Source: Loxodes magnus (lineage: Eukaryota; Ciliophora; Karyorelictea; Loxodida; Loxodidae). Taken from it: a stretch of 64,000 nt of DNA. Under the pieces are notes generated by a model. It was not told the origin of the DNA, ran no database searches, and saw only the letters and a program-made list of their open reading frames with translations. The DNA is taken from assembly GCA_946699065.1 (NCBI GenBank), contig CAMPDV010000198.1, positions 372,001-436,000 on the forward strand, read 5' to 3'. The position numbers and the translations under genes were made by a program. This document shows, in pieces, positions 13,238-26,557 of the stretch. The stretch's first letter is position 1. Each line of letters begins with the position of its first letter.

Positions 13238-13341
13238 CATTATATTAATTTTGGTCAATTTTTATTCAATAACATCTCATTAAAATAGCCCTATCTATCT
13301 AATAAGGCTACCTACAAAAGTAGAAGTAAGACTGATTATTC

Positions 13342-16300
13342 TCATTCAGTTCTAAATTAAATATCAATTCCCTTAAAATTTAAGCTCCAATTTGATGAGA
13401 AAAGGGTATAAAATTGTTTTACCATTCCTAAGATTAGAAACTTTAGAAATAAGATAATTAAAACAAAAGTTTAAAGCCTTTGCTTCAAGCTAGTCCCGAA
13501 ATATCTAAAATTTACCAAAAACTCGTTATTTTCGTGTATCTTCAATTCTATTGAACTTTAGTTCCTCAAATTTATTTTGCGCTCGAAGTAGTTTTCTAGG
13601 CATTTGAAATTAAAGTTGAACTTATTAAGGTTGGCTAAGTATAATCCATCCTAACTTTTGAACAGCAGTTCATTGACTAAAGTATCTGATTCCTTATCTT
13701 CGTGTACTACTATAATTAGTTCAGTTTAGTTCAATTTCTCCAATAGCTAAGCATTTAATCCCTGCTTAAATAACTAAAAGTCCTTTTAATTTAAAGTTCC
13801 ATTAGCCACTAGAAATATAACTCGTCTGGTACTTCTATTCTCAAAATTATTAAGAGCAAGTTCAATTGCTTTGAATAGCAAGCTTTTGCTAGTTTACTTT
13901 TAGCTTAAGCTGTCAATTTGTTTATTTAAGTATGGAAAGTTATCAACGTTCTTTTGTAAATCGAACTAAATAGAAGGCAAATTATCAGCTGTTATTAGTC
14001 CAAATCTATGCTCCTTTTATAAGATTTCGTTTATAAACTTACTAACATAACGCAAAGCTTTATCAAACAGCTCCTTTTCTAGATTGTTACTAGTATCTAA
14101 GATAATGAAAGCATCTACCTAACTAGTGCTTATCTACAAAGCGCTCTCGCTTATTTTAAACATCCCAAGGATCTTTTGTATTACCTACAACGCGTGCTCC
14201 TTCATATTTTCATCGTATATTCTACCACATTAAAGTGAAACTGAGAGATACTTAAAAGCTTTTTAATAGTACTTGTTCTAGTATGATAGCAACCCTGATA
14301 ATAAATAGAATAGCTGCTTTAAAATGCTTATTGAGTTAGCTGTCTTTTAACTATTTTCCTCCTTAAGTAAAGATCAAACTTGCTTTAAGACCTATCGACA
14401 TTATTAAAGCTTCTCTTGCTTTAGAAAGCAAAAGGCTGTTTCTAAGTTGACTTTGATTTGAAATATTTTCATACTGTTCTTCTCATAAAACTGACTTAGT
14501 ACTTAGCAGTCTTCTAGTATCTTTTCTACCTTTATGGAAGAGAAATTCTGATTGATTTCTTATAAGTGGCTGAAGATTCTAAGGTGCCTTCTAAAAATTT
14601 CATGTTTGCGAGATTCAAACTCATCGTAATTCTAACTGTCATTGATGCTTAAAGATCTGATTGAACTATCACAATGAAATTGGGATGAATTTTGGATGCT
14701 TTCCCGTTGATTATACAATCTAGATGGTTTGTTCATCAGGTTAGATTACAAACTTTGGCTTAAATGGAAAGATGCTTTTTCATATTCCTAGAAGCCTAAA
14801 CGAAGAAGAGCGATATTCTAGTGACAAAACTAAGCAGCTTAGTTGTTATTCAGTTCTTTGAATAACTAAATAGCTTCAAAGTACTTAAAAATAGCTATGT
14901 TTTCATTATCCTTGAAGAATACCTTTTCAGTAAATTTGAAGACTCTAACGAATTTATCAATAGCTTGATATAATGAAATCAAGTCTTAAGACTTGATACT
15001 CTTAGGCTTATCCAGTCTGATATCTAGGTCATCTTAAATTAGCTACTTAAAGGTATGATCAAGATGCAGTATAGGAAATAGCACTTCTTTTAGTATTTTG
15101 GTTAGAGTCATTTGGGTAATTACTATAACTAGTATAACTATAAGCACTTGGACTGTAATGGAGATGATAGTTCAGCTTAAGTAGATATCTTTCAACTCAC
15201 TATACAACTATCTTATTATGCTTTCCTTTTCTGAAAATCCCATTATATATCAATCTTCAGTTTCAATACTACCAGCAAGAGGATAAATTTTAACTGGGTA
15301 TATACTTATAAAATACTGCTCGTCATCCTTATAATAAGTACCAAAGCCACTAAGGTTTTAATTATTTAGAATACCTTCTACTGTTCTATTGTATGCTCAG
15401 AGCTCTGAAGTATTCTCTTTTGTTTAGAACTCTAAATGGTCCAACTAATAGGTTTGGTTGATATCATCAGGTAAGCTCTAATGAACTATCACTACTTGAT
15501 TCTGTTTTGTCATTAGCCAAACTGAAGAATTTTCTATCCTGATAAAAGAATTTTTTCTTAGATTCTTCATACTTATAGCTGAACAAATTGCTCCTTGATA
15601 TTAATCATCTTATCAAAGCGGAACACATTGATCAGTTAAATACTATGAGTACGACTACCCTGTTTCAGGATCGTAGTTGTTTCATATATAAGGATCAAGT
15701 AAATAAGCAGATCAATTTCTATATTCATATCCCTTTAAGAACCAGTGTCTACATCTAGGCTCATAATGCGTGCTATTTTCATTGCAGATCTCAGGTGGTC
15801 CAGTAGTCCATATATACGTATTATTGTAATACCAATCAAGATTTAAGCAGGGGAAGTTAAAGAATAGACCATCATACTAAAGCCCCTTTCAAGTATACTA
15901 CTATAGATTTCCATTAAACCCTCTAAACAGTAAATTTTAATAATTAGCCTCATCTAAATTCCTTTAAGACTAAGGGTCTTCAAGACTACACTCAGTGTTA
16001 TAGTTCTAATACCAGGTTTAGATATTATAGTCCCTATAATTCCACTTAAACCTAAAAACACATTCAGTATGCTAAGAAAACGAGGTATTAAGAGCGAACT
16101 TACTATTTCTCATCATCCAGTCAAACTTCTAGAGGAACAAGTCTTGAGCTAGGATACTCTGCATATTAATAGAAATCAAGAAGCTCTCACAAAGAGCTTA
16201 CTTAGTTATGATAGCCGCTATTATACTAGTAGCTTGCTTAGAATTGGTATCCAAATTCAAATAATCATCCAGAGTGTTAAAAACTAGACATACTAGCAAA

Positions 16301-16365
16301 TTTAAGGAGAACAAAGCACTTAAAGGAACCAAAATTCCATATTTCAGCTTCTTTTGTACCTTCAT
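13342..16365 (-). CDS. Transmembrane Cache/HAMP-like/VWA receptor-like protein, paralogue A, 1007 aa
   Basis: ATG 16365 to TGA 13342 is one frame. A signal-anchor helix (residues about 10-30) precedes an extracellular dCache-like region carrying YEPRCRHWFLKGYEY and AYLLDPY. A second membrane helix, IISITVQVLIVILVIVIT, lies near residue 400, followed by a HAMP-like linker and a conserved block (SQDLISLYQAIDKF, AAQFCHQNIALL) with TPR-like helices. A VWA-like domain begins near residue 740 with DAFIILDTSNNLEK. Its MIDAS would read D-T-S-N-N rather than DxSxS, so metal binding may be altered. Cache domains bind small ligands outside the cell; VWA domains bind proteins. The same order of parts recurs in the genes at 17549 and 29294, so the family is real even though its function is unknown. 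It converges on the pyrophosphatase with a 104-bp gap. Confidence 0.72.
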
Positions 16366-16383
16366 TTTCTATTTACTTCAGAT

Positions 16384-17766
16384 ATGAGAAAGTGAAATTA
16401 AATATTCAAAGTAAACCATTTAAATCTGTAGCTGATTTTACATCCAAAGCATATATTTAAGTATACAGTTCTAATCATAACCTACAGTAAGATAGACAGT
16501 TAAGAAATAATAAGCTCATATAGGCTAGAAGTAATACGAAGTTGTTACCAGAAAGGGAGTTAAAGAAGATGAGGTAGGTAAGAGCATTTGATTACTTCAT
16601 GAATTAAACTAATTCTTACCTTATAAAGTGGTTAATACTTCTAATATCACTAATCAATATATAGAGAATGAGGTATAGAGTAGTTTGGTTGGGCTATAAA
16701 GGATAAATATTATTCCTTATATCTGCTATTTATAATGAGTATGATACTTTTGAAGTAAGATAGAAAAATATCTGCATATTTGATGGGGTATAATATCATA
16801 GTTAACTGCACGAAAGGAATGGGTAGTTATAAATAGCTAGCATATAAGTTAGAAATAGGGAGTCTAAATAGCTAGTATAAGATAGCTATTAGCCAAATCT
16901 CTGTGGTAGCATAGAATGCTTTCAATCAAATCCTCTTTGCATTTTAGTGGCTTTGTAAATATAAATTAATATTAAGATCTTTAACTTTAGGTTAACTAAA
17001 AGGAGCATTTTGCTTAATTTGAGATTTAAATACATTAAGGAATTATTACTGTCGGGTAATGATTGAATAAGCCAAGAAAGTAAGAGATGAAAGCTACGTC
17101 TAGATATAAAGACTAAGAGATGGTAAGATAATAAACCAATATATCTCAATCCTGTATTTCTATAGCACCTTTAGAGGTAATCTACTCATTTGGAGCTTTA
17201 TTTACATTACGTGTCACATTATTTAAATATAGATAAGTAGAAATGACTATAATAAACTAAGGCTTTATAATTATAGCAGTAATATTTAGCTTAATCAGCT
17301 AATGAAAGGATATTCAGATTGATATTAGATCTTAAATAGAGTTACTTAAAGATACTAATTATAGTATGCAAAGGATTATGTACCAAGGATAATATAGCAC
17401 CATTATAAAAATATATGTAATGCATTCGATTGCTACGTTTTATTTTTTTAGTCAGGTTAAGAATATGGCTAAGGAGGGGATAGTTTCAGTGATAGATCTT
17501 TGAAACATTAGGTTAAAAAACTATACGTAGTTGAGCTTAAAAGGCCTTTCATACTTTATAGTACTACAGATGGATAATATCCATATTTAATACTTTATAC
17601 TATTAAACAGGCAATCCGGGATAAGGAAAATCTATAATAGTTTATTGATACGCCTAGAGTATAAACATTAGCTGATAGACCAAATGCTTGAAGCTATAAA
17701 TTAATAGTCTTAGAAAAGTATAAAATAATTAAAAATATGGTTATTCATGAAACTAAGGATACCTGA
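16384..17766 (+). CDS. Possible unknown protein, up to 460 aa
   Basis: The frame from ATG 16384 to TGA 17764-17766 looks protein-like, especially its end (LYVVELKRPFILYSTT and QAIRDKENLQQFIDTPRV). First-position G enrichment is weak. Two warnings apply: the start is only 18 bp from the divergent start of paralogue A, leaving no room for two promoters, and the end overlaps the 3' part of paralogue B. A later internal ATG (for example 17302) may be the real start. No domain was recognised. Function unknown. Confidence 0.3.
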
Positions 17767-20656
17767 ACTTGCATACAAAATTAGTGAACTCTTCTGATCC
17801 TCGAGAACTGTAAGAACTTTTAAAAGTAACATCTCTCTCGAAATAGTTACTCAATAAGTCCATCATTTTCTTTGTCTTTATTAGACTGTCTATTATAATC
17901 CCATCATTAAAACTAGAAATTAAGCTTTAAAGATTACTACTGATGCTTTCAGTCGCCTCTGGTGCTATGATTATTATCTTTATCTTTTCATATTTTGGTA
18001 GCTTGATTTCTAGTTCCTAGGAACTTAGAACTCCCTTTGTAAAAACAAGGATAAACTATTCCCTTTCTTTTTTCTCTTTCTCCATTATATCATTTGTGGC
18101 TTAGATAAGCGTTTCAGTTAAGCAGGAGTTGTTTGTATAACTTTGCCTTATGCTTTTAATTTCTTACTTCAAGTATAAAGAATTTTAGCTTTTATTGGTT
18201 AGAGAAAAATGAAAAATAGGTTTACTGCTGAAGCTCATAAATCCAATTCTATCCTTTTCATCAATAAAATCATCAAAGAAGCACTCAAATAGATAGACTC
18301 CCTTTTTAAAAATTGAGTTCTCCAAATTAAGGCTTGAGTCAAGGATAAAATAAACGTCTTTTTTAAGTTTGATCTGCATTCTATTTGTAAACGTCAGGCC
18401 TTACTAATTAAAGCTCTTTTTCAGTAACTCTAAAGCATCATTCCTCATATTTTAATCATAAATCTGGCCTATTTCAATAGACAACGACAAAAGCTTTATA
18501 GCTTCATTGAATTACTTAAACTACATTGCTTGTATTCCTTTGAGAATTAGAAAGTAAGACTTTAGAATTCCAATTGCTGGCATAACTTTTTTATTCTAAT
18601 CGATATACTGAAGTTAGTTCTCGATATCCCTCAGCATTATCTTAGAGTTAGAGAAATTTTCTAGCATGATATAGCAATAAATTTGGTCCAGCTAGCACTT
18701 TATTTTCTTCATCTGCTTATTCATTTTTTAGTAATAGTTCACTATCTCTGAAAGTAGCTTTAATGTCTTTTTATAATACTTAAACTTGATATTTGTAGTA
18801 CTCTACTTTTTAGCATAGCTAATCAGAGAGTTAGTTAGCACCTCTTGTCTGTATATATACAGCTTCTATAGATATTTGGTCTACTCATTCTGTTCTCGCT
18901 TATAAAAGGAATTAGCTATAGAATCAGCTTTCACGCATTAAATAGACAGAGATGAACTTCTTTTTTATTTGGTATTTTCAGGAGAATTCTAGAACTATGA
19001 TAAGACTAATGATTCTTGGGCTTTGAGACTCTTTTCAATGTAGTCGAGGGAATCATCAACACATTCTTTCGCTTTTTCATACCTTTGAATTTTTAAGTAC
19101 AGAAGACTCATATTTTCACTACAGAACCCAGCTGCTTAGTAGTTCTTCAACTATTTAAAAACGATTCTTGCATTTTCATACTTCAGAAGTCTGATGGTGA
19201 TCTCCTTATCGTCAAAAAATACAATATTAGTGAACTTATAGATATTAATTAGGTAGTCTAAGGCTTCATAGAGTTCTAGCAGATCTGATGATTTCATGTT
19301 CAAGGGTAAACTTAGATGAACTTAGTAATCTTCGTGGAGAACTTTATTGAGAGTGTACTCTAAGTGTGTTATCGGGATGACTAAATTGGAAATTAAGAGG
19401 TTGGAAAAGTATCTTAGGGTGAAGTACAAAAGAATGACGTATATGAATTAGGTTATTGAAATCACAACGAAGCCAATTAGCATTAAGTTTTATATATCGT
19501 CATAATAATGAAAAATGCTATCTATCGTCTCGGCGTATCCTACAACATATCACTACTCATAGTAAGTTTTATTCCATCATTCAGGTTTTATTTCGACTCC
19601 TTAGATTGAAATATAGTAGTAATCTTTACCCTTTTTATAGATATCATTGCCAGTGTTATCGTCTCTATCCAAGATATTCCTAATCGTTTTCTCGTAATCC
19701 TGTTTCTAAGTTGAGTTTTCAACTCCAAACTCTAAGTCAGCTAGACTAAGCGATTAGTTTTGTGACATATTCATATTTTTATGGTAAAGAACAGTTTCAT
19801 TTTCCTCAGTGATAAGTCAAATAGTCTAATTTTCTACAGTGAAAGAAAGAGAAGAAATTATAGTGCTTAAGTCTAAATCAATACAAGAAGCTCCTTTATA
19901 TATATCCTGCTACAAGTGAGTAACACATTAGGATAAGTATCAAGAATTAACCACACTTTCATTATCTTCTGTATAGGATAGAATATAAGGGTCTACTATA
20001 TAAGCCTATCCATCTAAATTGTTTTCTCCTTTAATAAATCAAGATCTACATCTAGGATCATAATGAGTGTTAGAATCATTGCATGGAGGATTTTAGCCTT
20101 GAGTATTATCAATTTCCTCATATATGATTTAAAGACCTTTTATAGGGTATTATATGAAAAGACCATCTTCTTAATATCCAGTATATAAAAATGATCAATA
20201 GTCTAGTCAGAAAGGCCTCTTAATAACATCTAAGTAATCCTAGAAGAAAATAGAGTTTCTAATTGATTCTCTTTCATATGAGCAGTTGTTATGATTTTGA
20301 TACCACATCGTTAAGTTTTCATTAACGTAATCTTCTTAATAGTGAAGACCACAAATAATCTAGCCATTAAAACTATAATTAAGTTTCAGAATTCCTTTAT
20401 CAATCAAATTGAGCTATCTATGTAGTATAAAGAGAGTGCTAACAGGGTACTGCAAGTTATTACTAAGAGTTAAGCTTTACAGTTTAATCTACAAGTTTAT
20501 AAGCTCAAAAACTTCGTTCTTTACACTTTTTAAGTTATTATCTAATTTAGTATATTCATCTAGATAGATTTCTACTATAGAATAAGTAGTGTAAACTGTT
20601 ATCAGCATCAAGCCAGGGAACATAATTCCTCCTAAGAGCTTTCTTTCTATTTTCAT
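17549..20656 (-). CDS. Transmembrane Cache/HAMP-like/VWA receptor-like protein, paralogue B
   Basis: ATG 20656 opens a frame with the same parts as paralogues A and C: signal-anchor helix near residues 8-28, dCache-like region with YDPRCRSWFIKGENN and AYIVDPYI, second membrane helix near residues 400-420, HAMP-like linker, the shared SSDLLELYEALDYLINIYKF block, TPR-like helices (YEKAKECVDDSLDYI) and a VWA-like domain from about residue 760 (VYFILDSSLNLE; MIDAS-like D-S-S-L-N). Homology to paralogue C ends at FRYP, where the next codon is TAG (17753-17755). No in-frame TGA occurs until 17549, so under a TGA-only stop rule the protein gains about 68 hydrophobic residues that look unlike the family. 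Either the original stop was lost, TAG ends this gene, or a small frame change was missed. Coordinates follow the TGA rule. Confidence 0.68.
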
Positions 20657-21013
20657 TTTTATAATACTTATCTTTTAATATTATGATAAGTAAATACTTT
20701 AGTACTCTATGTTGAATAACTAGTTTAAATTGATTTTTATATAGCCAGTTTTTAGTGCTAGCAGTTATGTGATTTATTTTATTTGAATTTAAAGAAGGAA
20801 AGACTGTGATAGAGTTAGATAGAAATTAAGAGATTTAATAGAACTAAGATGTTAAACATTAAGATTCTATACTTCCATCTATTGTCTGTCATTAGTAATA
20901 GAAATAACATCTTCAATACTCTACATTTTAGCAGCTTTCTTCTCTGCTTCGTTTAGCTCAAAATTTATATTATAAGACTTGTCGCTCTTGTTCTGTTTAT
21001 TACTATAAGTGCT

Positions 21014-23675
21014 TCATTAATCATTCTTATTCTATAACTTTCTTGAGGAATCAACTGTAATATCGTTAATATTTTTAGTCTCCATTGTAGTTGAAATATT
21101 TTCAATTTTCGTCTCTTTTATATATAAGTTCTTTGATGAGTGAAAGGACTCGTTTTTGTTATCGATTTGGATAATTTCATACTCGGAATTATTTTTCTTG
21201 CTATTTTTACTCTTCAAAGCTCCAAAAGGACCAGAGCTTTATTATTTAGAATTGTTTCTTTGTTGAAGTGGTACTGCTTTAGAAGCATATTGATCAAGTC
21301 TATTAGCTAATCCTTATTTATTCTGAGAATGTTGCTCTCTATTCTACTTGATTTCTTCGATATTATTAGGATCGCTCTTTTCTAATTTTTATTATAAACT
21401 TACCCATTAAGTCATAAAAGGCTTCCCATCCTTGGTCACTTGTAACTGGGTTTGCTCGGTCATAATCCTTTATATAACTACTTACCTCTTCGAAATCATG
21501 AGCTTGATGCTCGTACATGAATTTTTCCTCTCCATATAACTCTTAATACATAGTAGCTTTACTCTTCGAGCAGCATCCCATTCAATTATGTATCGGGAAA
21601 GCTACATAAACTATATTGATTATGAATCCTATAAGGAAATAATAGGCAGCTTTACTATCTAAAGTTTTGTAAAAGTATCATCCTAGCGCACTATAGAGCA
21701 GTAGTATATAGGGAATGTTGTCAATCATGTCATCATTAAGCACATCAGATAGCTTTGGTGGCTCGCTATATTTTCTAAGCAAGTTGTATTTATCAGCTCA
21801 ATATTTTAGAACTATTCCTACACTGGAATACACGCAAGCTAAAGGTATTAAAGGAGAGAAAATAAGTGAAATAGCTATTGTCTTCATCAACTGAGCGTGA
21901 GTTTCTGCCATATTCATCTCAGGATTCTCCCAAATCTAATTAGCTTCTGCTTAACTAACGTATGTCTTTTTAATTCGTATTCTTAGCTTTATTTTAGATA
22001 TCCAGTCAGCAATACTTGCAAAGTCTAAGTACTTAATAAATGGAGATAAAGCTGCATCTGTCAAGAGAATAAAAGTAGCGTCAACTATTAAATTACCATC
22101 ATCGAACCATTTTTCAGGATCTTTATTAACAGCTAATACTATACCAGCTGAGGCGATAGTTTAGGCTATCGTTAATTTAAGAGCAATACTATTAGTGAAT
22201 GCCGTCCATGTTTCGTGCTTTTCGTATACGGTTAATTTTCTGACTATAGTCTTTAAAATGATATTAATTATCAAAATCAAGATGCTAGGAATAAAAGACA
22301 TCATATTGGCCTTGGTCTTAGTTTATGACATATCTTCCTATCACTTCTATATAAGCCAAATGACAATAAAGCCTCCACCTAGTACAATAAAAGTAGCTGT
22401 TCATGTAAACAAACGATATTTAAAAGTTTGCTACCATGTGATTCCTAAATTTTCCCAGTAAATATCTGAAGGATCTGATGGAATAAAGGCATAAGGTAGC
22501 TTTTCTTTAAATAGAACTTCTTTATCTTTTTTGCAAAGTCTTCCTAGAGTCTTTGAAAACAAGGATTTCACATAATGCTGAATAACATACTTCTTTGAAA
22601 ATTTCGCTTCGACTGCTCTAACATCTGCCTATCAATGAAATGTAACAAAAGCTTCTCCTATTTATTAAGACGTATCATTAGGATTCATATCTTTTTGAGC
22701 AAAGTAAGATAACTTCTGATCTACTTCTTTCATTTTTACTTCAATCTCTTCCGGTGTGTCGTTTTTCGCTGTAAAGAAGCAGTATTTTTTTAACTTAGGG
22801 AGTTTTCCATTATTTTTTCCCTAATAATCCTTAATAAACTCCAACCTTTCCTAATACTTCTTTTACTTCCTATACCAATCTACTCTTTCCTAAATGTTGA
22901 AAGGTAGATTTACTTTATAAACCTCAACTCTATCACTTCCAATCTTTCCATTCTCTTCTATTCATTTCTTAAAATCGTCTACTTTTAGATTAGGTCCCAG
23001 ATTTTTAAACCAAAGAGTGTAATCGCTTGCCTAAATGTTATCTCGGTCCATATCCATTTTCTTATGTAAGAAATAGAGCTGATAAACCACCACTGATGTT
23101 AAGATGGAAATTATCAAGAGCAAGTGTAAAATGCCATATCACTAAGGAATCTTTTCCCCTTTTATCTTATCATCTTCCAATTTTCCATAACTTCCTACTG
23201 ATAACTTCAGCATCCAATTTTTATCAGAGTAATCATCTTATTTGTAGCAAAAGTAAGCCATAGCTATCCCAAATGCTGAGTCAAATAGAAATACAAGGAA
23301 AACGTATTTAAGAAGCATAAAGTAAAGAGGAAATCCTATTCCTAGATCTGAAAACTCTTCAACGTCACAACAAAGTGCGTATTATTCTCCATCTTTGTGC
23401 TATAAGCAGCATTCACAAATTTTGCTTTCATCTGTAACTTCGTCTAAATCTTTATGTTTCCTTACTCTCTTTACTTCAGAATGTAAAATTGCCTTTCCCA
23501 AATCAGCTTTTTTTTTCGGATCATATAATTTCTTAATATCTTAAAGTTTAATAGTTTTCTAACTTTTGAAATTTCTAGTTTATCCTTACTAGGAACTATT
23601 ATCTTAATTATCTATATCTCCGTTTATATGATCTTAAACTTTAGTTTCTGATGATTCTAGACCCTATAATGACAT
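21014..23675 (-). CDS. OSCA/TMEM63-type (DUF221) mechanosensitive cation channel, about 879 aa, one intron
   Basis: Ten or so membrane helices and a large cytosolic loop match the OSCA/TMEM63/CSC1 family of Ca2+-permeable, stretch-gated channels. Seen in order from ATG 23675: acidic N-terminus, helix near residue 100, helix near 170, cytosolic RRM-like domain (TLWFKNLGPNLKVDDFKKW to about 400), the family signature PSDPSDIYWENLG, then the pore helices and YNLLRKYSEPP. A 22-nt GT..AG intron at 21382-21403 restores the frame into a Lys/Asn-rich tail. The first in-frame TGA after the intron is 21014-21016. Coding-like sequence (ELNEAEKKAAKMQSIEDVI) continues in frame to about 20870, so this TGA may be Trp. 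No other TGA follows before the start of paralogue B, and the true end is unresolved. Confidence 0.8.
21382..21403 (-). other. 22-nt spliceosomal intron in the OSCA-like gene
   Basis: On the minus strand the segment starts GTAAGT and ends ATTAG. Its length is not a multiple of three. Removing it joins YDLM to EKSDPNNIEEIKQNREQ, a clearly protein-like continuation, whereas reading through gives a poor frame. This is the only intron I could establish in the window. Confidence 0.72.
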
Positions 23676-25315
23676 TTATAATACAACGAAAAGTAAAGTA
23701 ACGTATTAAGTAAAGTACGATTATTTGTTTATTAGTATGCTTGTTTTTATAAATGGCTATTTAATGTATCATTTGAAGTTTAAATTACTTTATATCCTTA
23801 TTTTTAGCTTAGTCCCTTATATGCTTTTCGTCAGAGTAGTTAAAGATTGCTTTCTCATGCTTATCTATTTCCCTAAATTTGCTTTTATTCCTGTGAGTTA
23901 CCTTGTAGGTTTCATACTATCTTCTATGTGCGTTTGCAAAGTATAATACTAATATCCATTTTCACTAGCTTACCTCTATTAACTAGTATATATATACGTA
24001 ATGCTTCAAGATATATAAGGGAAAAATAGCTATTAAGAATGTTAATCTTGAATCATTTTCCTATAGTTTCGCTACTATTATACATCTTTGGTAGCTACTA
24101 GCTCATTTGCTTATTTATACATTCATTAATAACAGCAGTACAATGCTCTTATAGTAAACTTATAAGATTTAACTAACATAAAATTTAAAAAGTTAAGTTA
24201 GATCCTCAGCTCCTAAAACTGCCACAAGTAACATTTATAACTTTCTTTAATTACTTTAGTTTTCAAAGACTCTCATGTATCTATAAGTATCTTTCATCTA
24301 TATTTATATTGGCTTTCTTTTTATTTATAGTACTAGTTTTAAAAGCTGTTTTAGTTTCTAGCTATTTTATACTTCTTTTATAAAATTAATCGCTCAGATT
24401 AAAGAAATGTCTTAGAAGTTTGTTATAAGAAAAAGGCTACTAATCACTTAACGCTGCTATTGTTTTTATATTTGAAAATAGAATCAAAAAAGTCCTTTAG
24501 TTCAGCCTTTTTACTTATTTAGTTGATGTGCTAGGTAAGATTTAGTTATCCTTAGAAATGGGAAAATTGCTATGATTATGTTAGTCGATTTATTTAACCA
24601 ATTATTAATCGTTTAATTCGTAGGAAGGGAGATTCTGAAGATCTTTAAGCTTAACTTTAAGTACATTCCTTGATAATAGGATGATTAGATCTTCTAACCC
24701 TTTCTATGTATTTACTTTGGATTTAACCAGCTAGATTAGAATCAATTATATAGACTATATAGCAAGAGTATTCAATTAAAATTAGCCATCATTCTGTTTA
24801 AAGCTAGCTTAGTTAACTTACTCATGTCATAGTCAATTTTTCTGAAATTAAGGCGATAAAAATGTAAGTTACAACTCAGTGAAAATATACAATTGAATAC
24901 GTAGCATTAATTTGAATTTACCTTAAGGTAGTTTAACACTTTTAATTTATACTGATATTCTGAAAGATAGACATAATATTATAGGACTCTTTATTTTAGC
25001 AAATATTTTGAATTAAATCTACTGTTAGTTTGCATAAATGTCTTTAAAAAACAAGTGCTTGCTTCTCCTTTTTGCAATGCCTTCCTATTTACTTTATCTC
25101 TCATATTCAAATCTAAAATTCTTCTCCTCATCCACAGATTTATCTCTTTACTACCTTGGTATGCTCAGGTTTTCTTATTTAAGCTTTCTGGTTTTAAAAA
25201 TTTTACTTTCTGTCTGTTTTTTGTCCAAGTACTTATATTTTGATACTGACTGGCTTTTTTTCAGATACTACATTTGCTAAATATTAGCATAGTTATAAAA
25301 GTAAAAAATGTCCTT
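23676..25315. other. Long spacer, no confident gene
   Basis: About 1.6 kb between the OSCA-like start and the end of the basic protein at 25316. A hydrophobic plus-strand frame at 23725-23946 and a frame near 24557-24840 look mildly protein-like, but neither shows a domain or clear periodicity. The hydrophobic frame at 25038-25280 is probably chance. The promoter of the OSCA-like gene should lie near 23700. Confidence 0.4.
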
Positions 25316-26446
25316 TCAATAAGTTTCTCTTATTTACTTCTTGCTTAACTCTCTTTGTATCTTTTATGAATTTTTTTACGTTTAAGGTCTAACTGGAAAA
25401 GTAGAATCTTCGTTTTAATTAGTTTCTATTCTTAAATTACCTTAGCTATTATCCTTTTACATTAGTTTCTTACCTCTAATTTTTACCATGCATTCTTCAG
25501 GAAAAGTAGATTGCTTGTACTTTTTTTATAAATACTCTAGCCTTTAAGGAATATTCTCCAGGGAAGGGTTGAATAAATTTTCTTTAATAAAGCTCTGTTT
25601 TTGGCTTGTTTAGGTTAGATTTTATAAGGACTTAATTTTTACTAAGGACTTACTTATCAAAGACTTTGCTTCTATACAATGATATGTCTCAAACAGCTTA
25701 TTTAGATCAATATGATCAAATTGATATCTTTAGTTTGATCTACATGTTGATAGTCTATCCGTTAGACTCTTTTACTCCTTAGCGAATTTTCTTATTTTTT
25801 GCTTTTCTTTATAAATTTTCACTTAAGCTTCATTCATAAACCCTTAGTTGCTTTTTAGATCGTTGTATATCTTTTCTAAAAGGGTTATCTTAGGACGTTC
25901 GATGCAAATTTTGCTTTCCTAAGCTTTTGCATTGGTTTAGTACTCCAAATTGTTTACATAATGAAGATCAAATTTTCCAGTTGGCTTTCTTTCTCTTAAA
26001 TTTGAAACCTTCTAGTCCCTTATAAAGCTTCCAAGATTACCTTTAAAAAGAACTTTCTTCTAATTATCTTCTACACTTAAGGGCATCGACTTTATAGCAA
26101 TAAAAGCAAAATCCATCATCATGTTCGCTTTTTTAACTCACTTTCCTGAGCAATGTCTACATTTGCAAGAACTGGATCTTGCCATGTTATTAACCTTCTT
26201 AACCTGCTTAAAATTAGGGATATACTCCTCTAAACTATCCTTTATTTTATCATGAGGAATATCAAAGGAATGAGTTCTAGAAGGAATGAATTCCTTATTT
26301 TTATACTAAGGAACATATTTCTCAAAAACAGGACACTGAATTATTTTAGCTCTATTCCTCTCATTTTTCGTTTGTTCCTAAGGGTTTTGCTTCCTCTTTT
26401 TCCTCTCTAGATTTATTTAGCTATTCTTACTTGTTAAAGTATTCAT
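25316..26446 (-). CDS. Unknown basic protein with a Cys-rich motif, 376 aa
   Basis: ATG 26446 to TGA 25316-25318 is exactly 377 codons. The protein is Lys/Asn/Gln-rich and looks soluble. A short motif near residue 90, SSSCKCRHCSGKW, has Cys spacing C-x-C-x-x-C and could bind metal; the Trp after it is TGA. The remainder holds helical stretches such as KAQESKICIERPKITLLEKI, with no recognised domain. The ending RETY-stop is followed at once by low-complexity sequence, consistent with a true 3' end. Composition and continuous frame support a real gene. Role unknown. Confidence 0.62.
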
Positions 26447-26557
26447 TTTTTATACTTTGGTTACAACTTTATACTAATAAAGAAATTTTAGCCTTTAATT
26501 TAATCCCTTAACTAGTTTTCTACTCTAGCTTTTACCTTTATTAACTTAATATACTTT

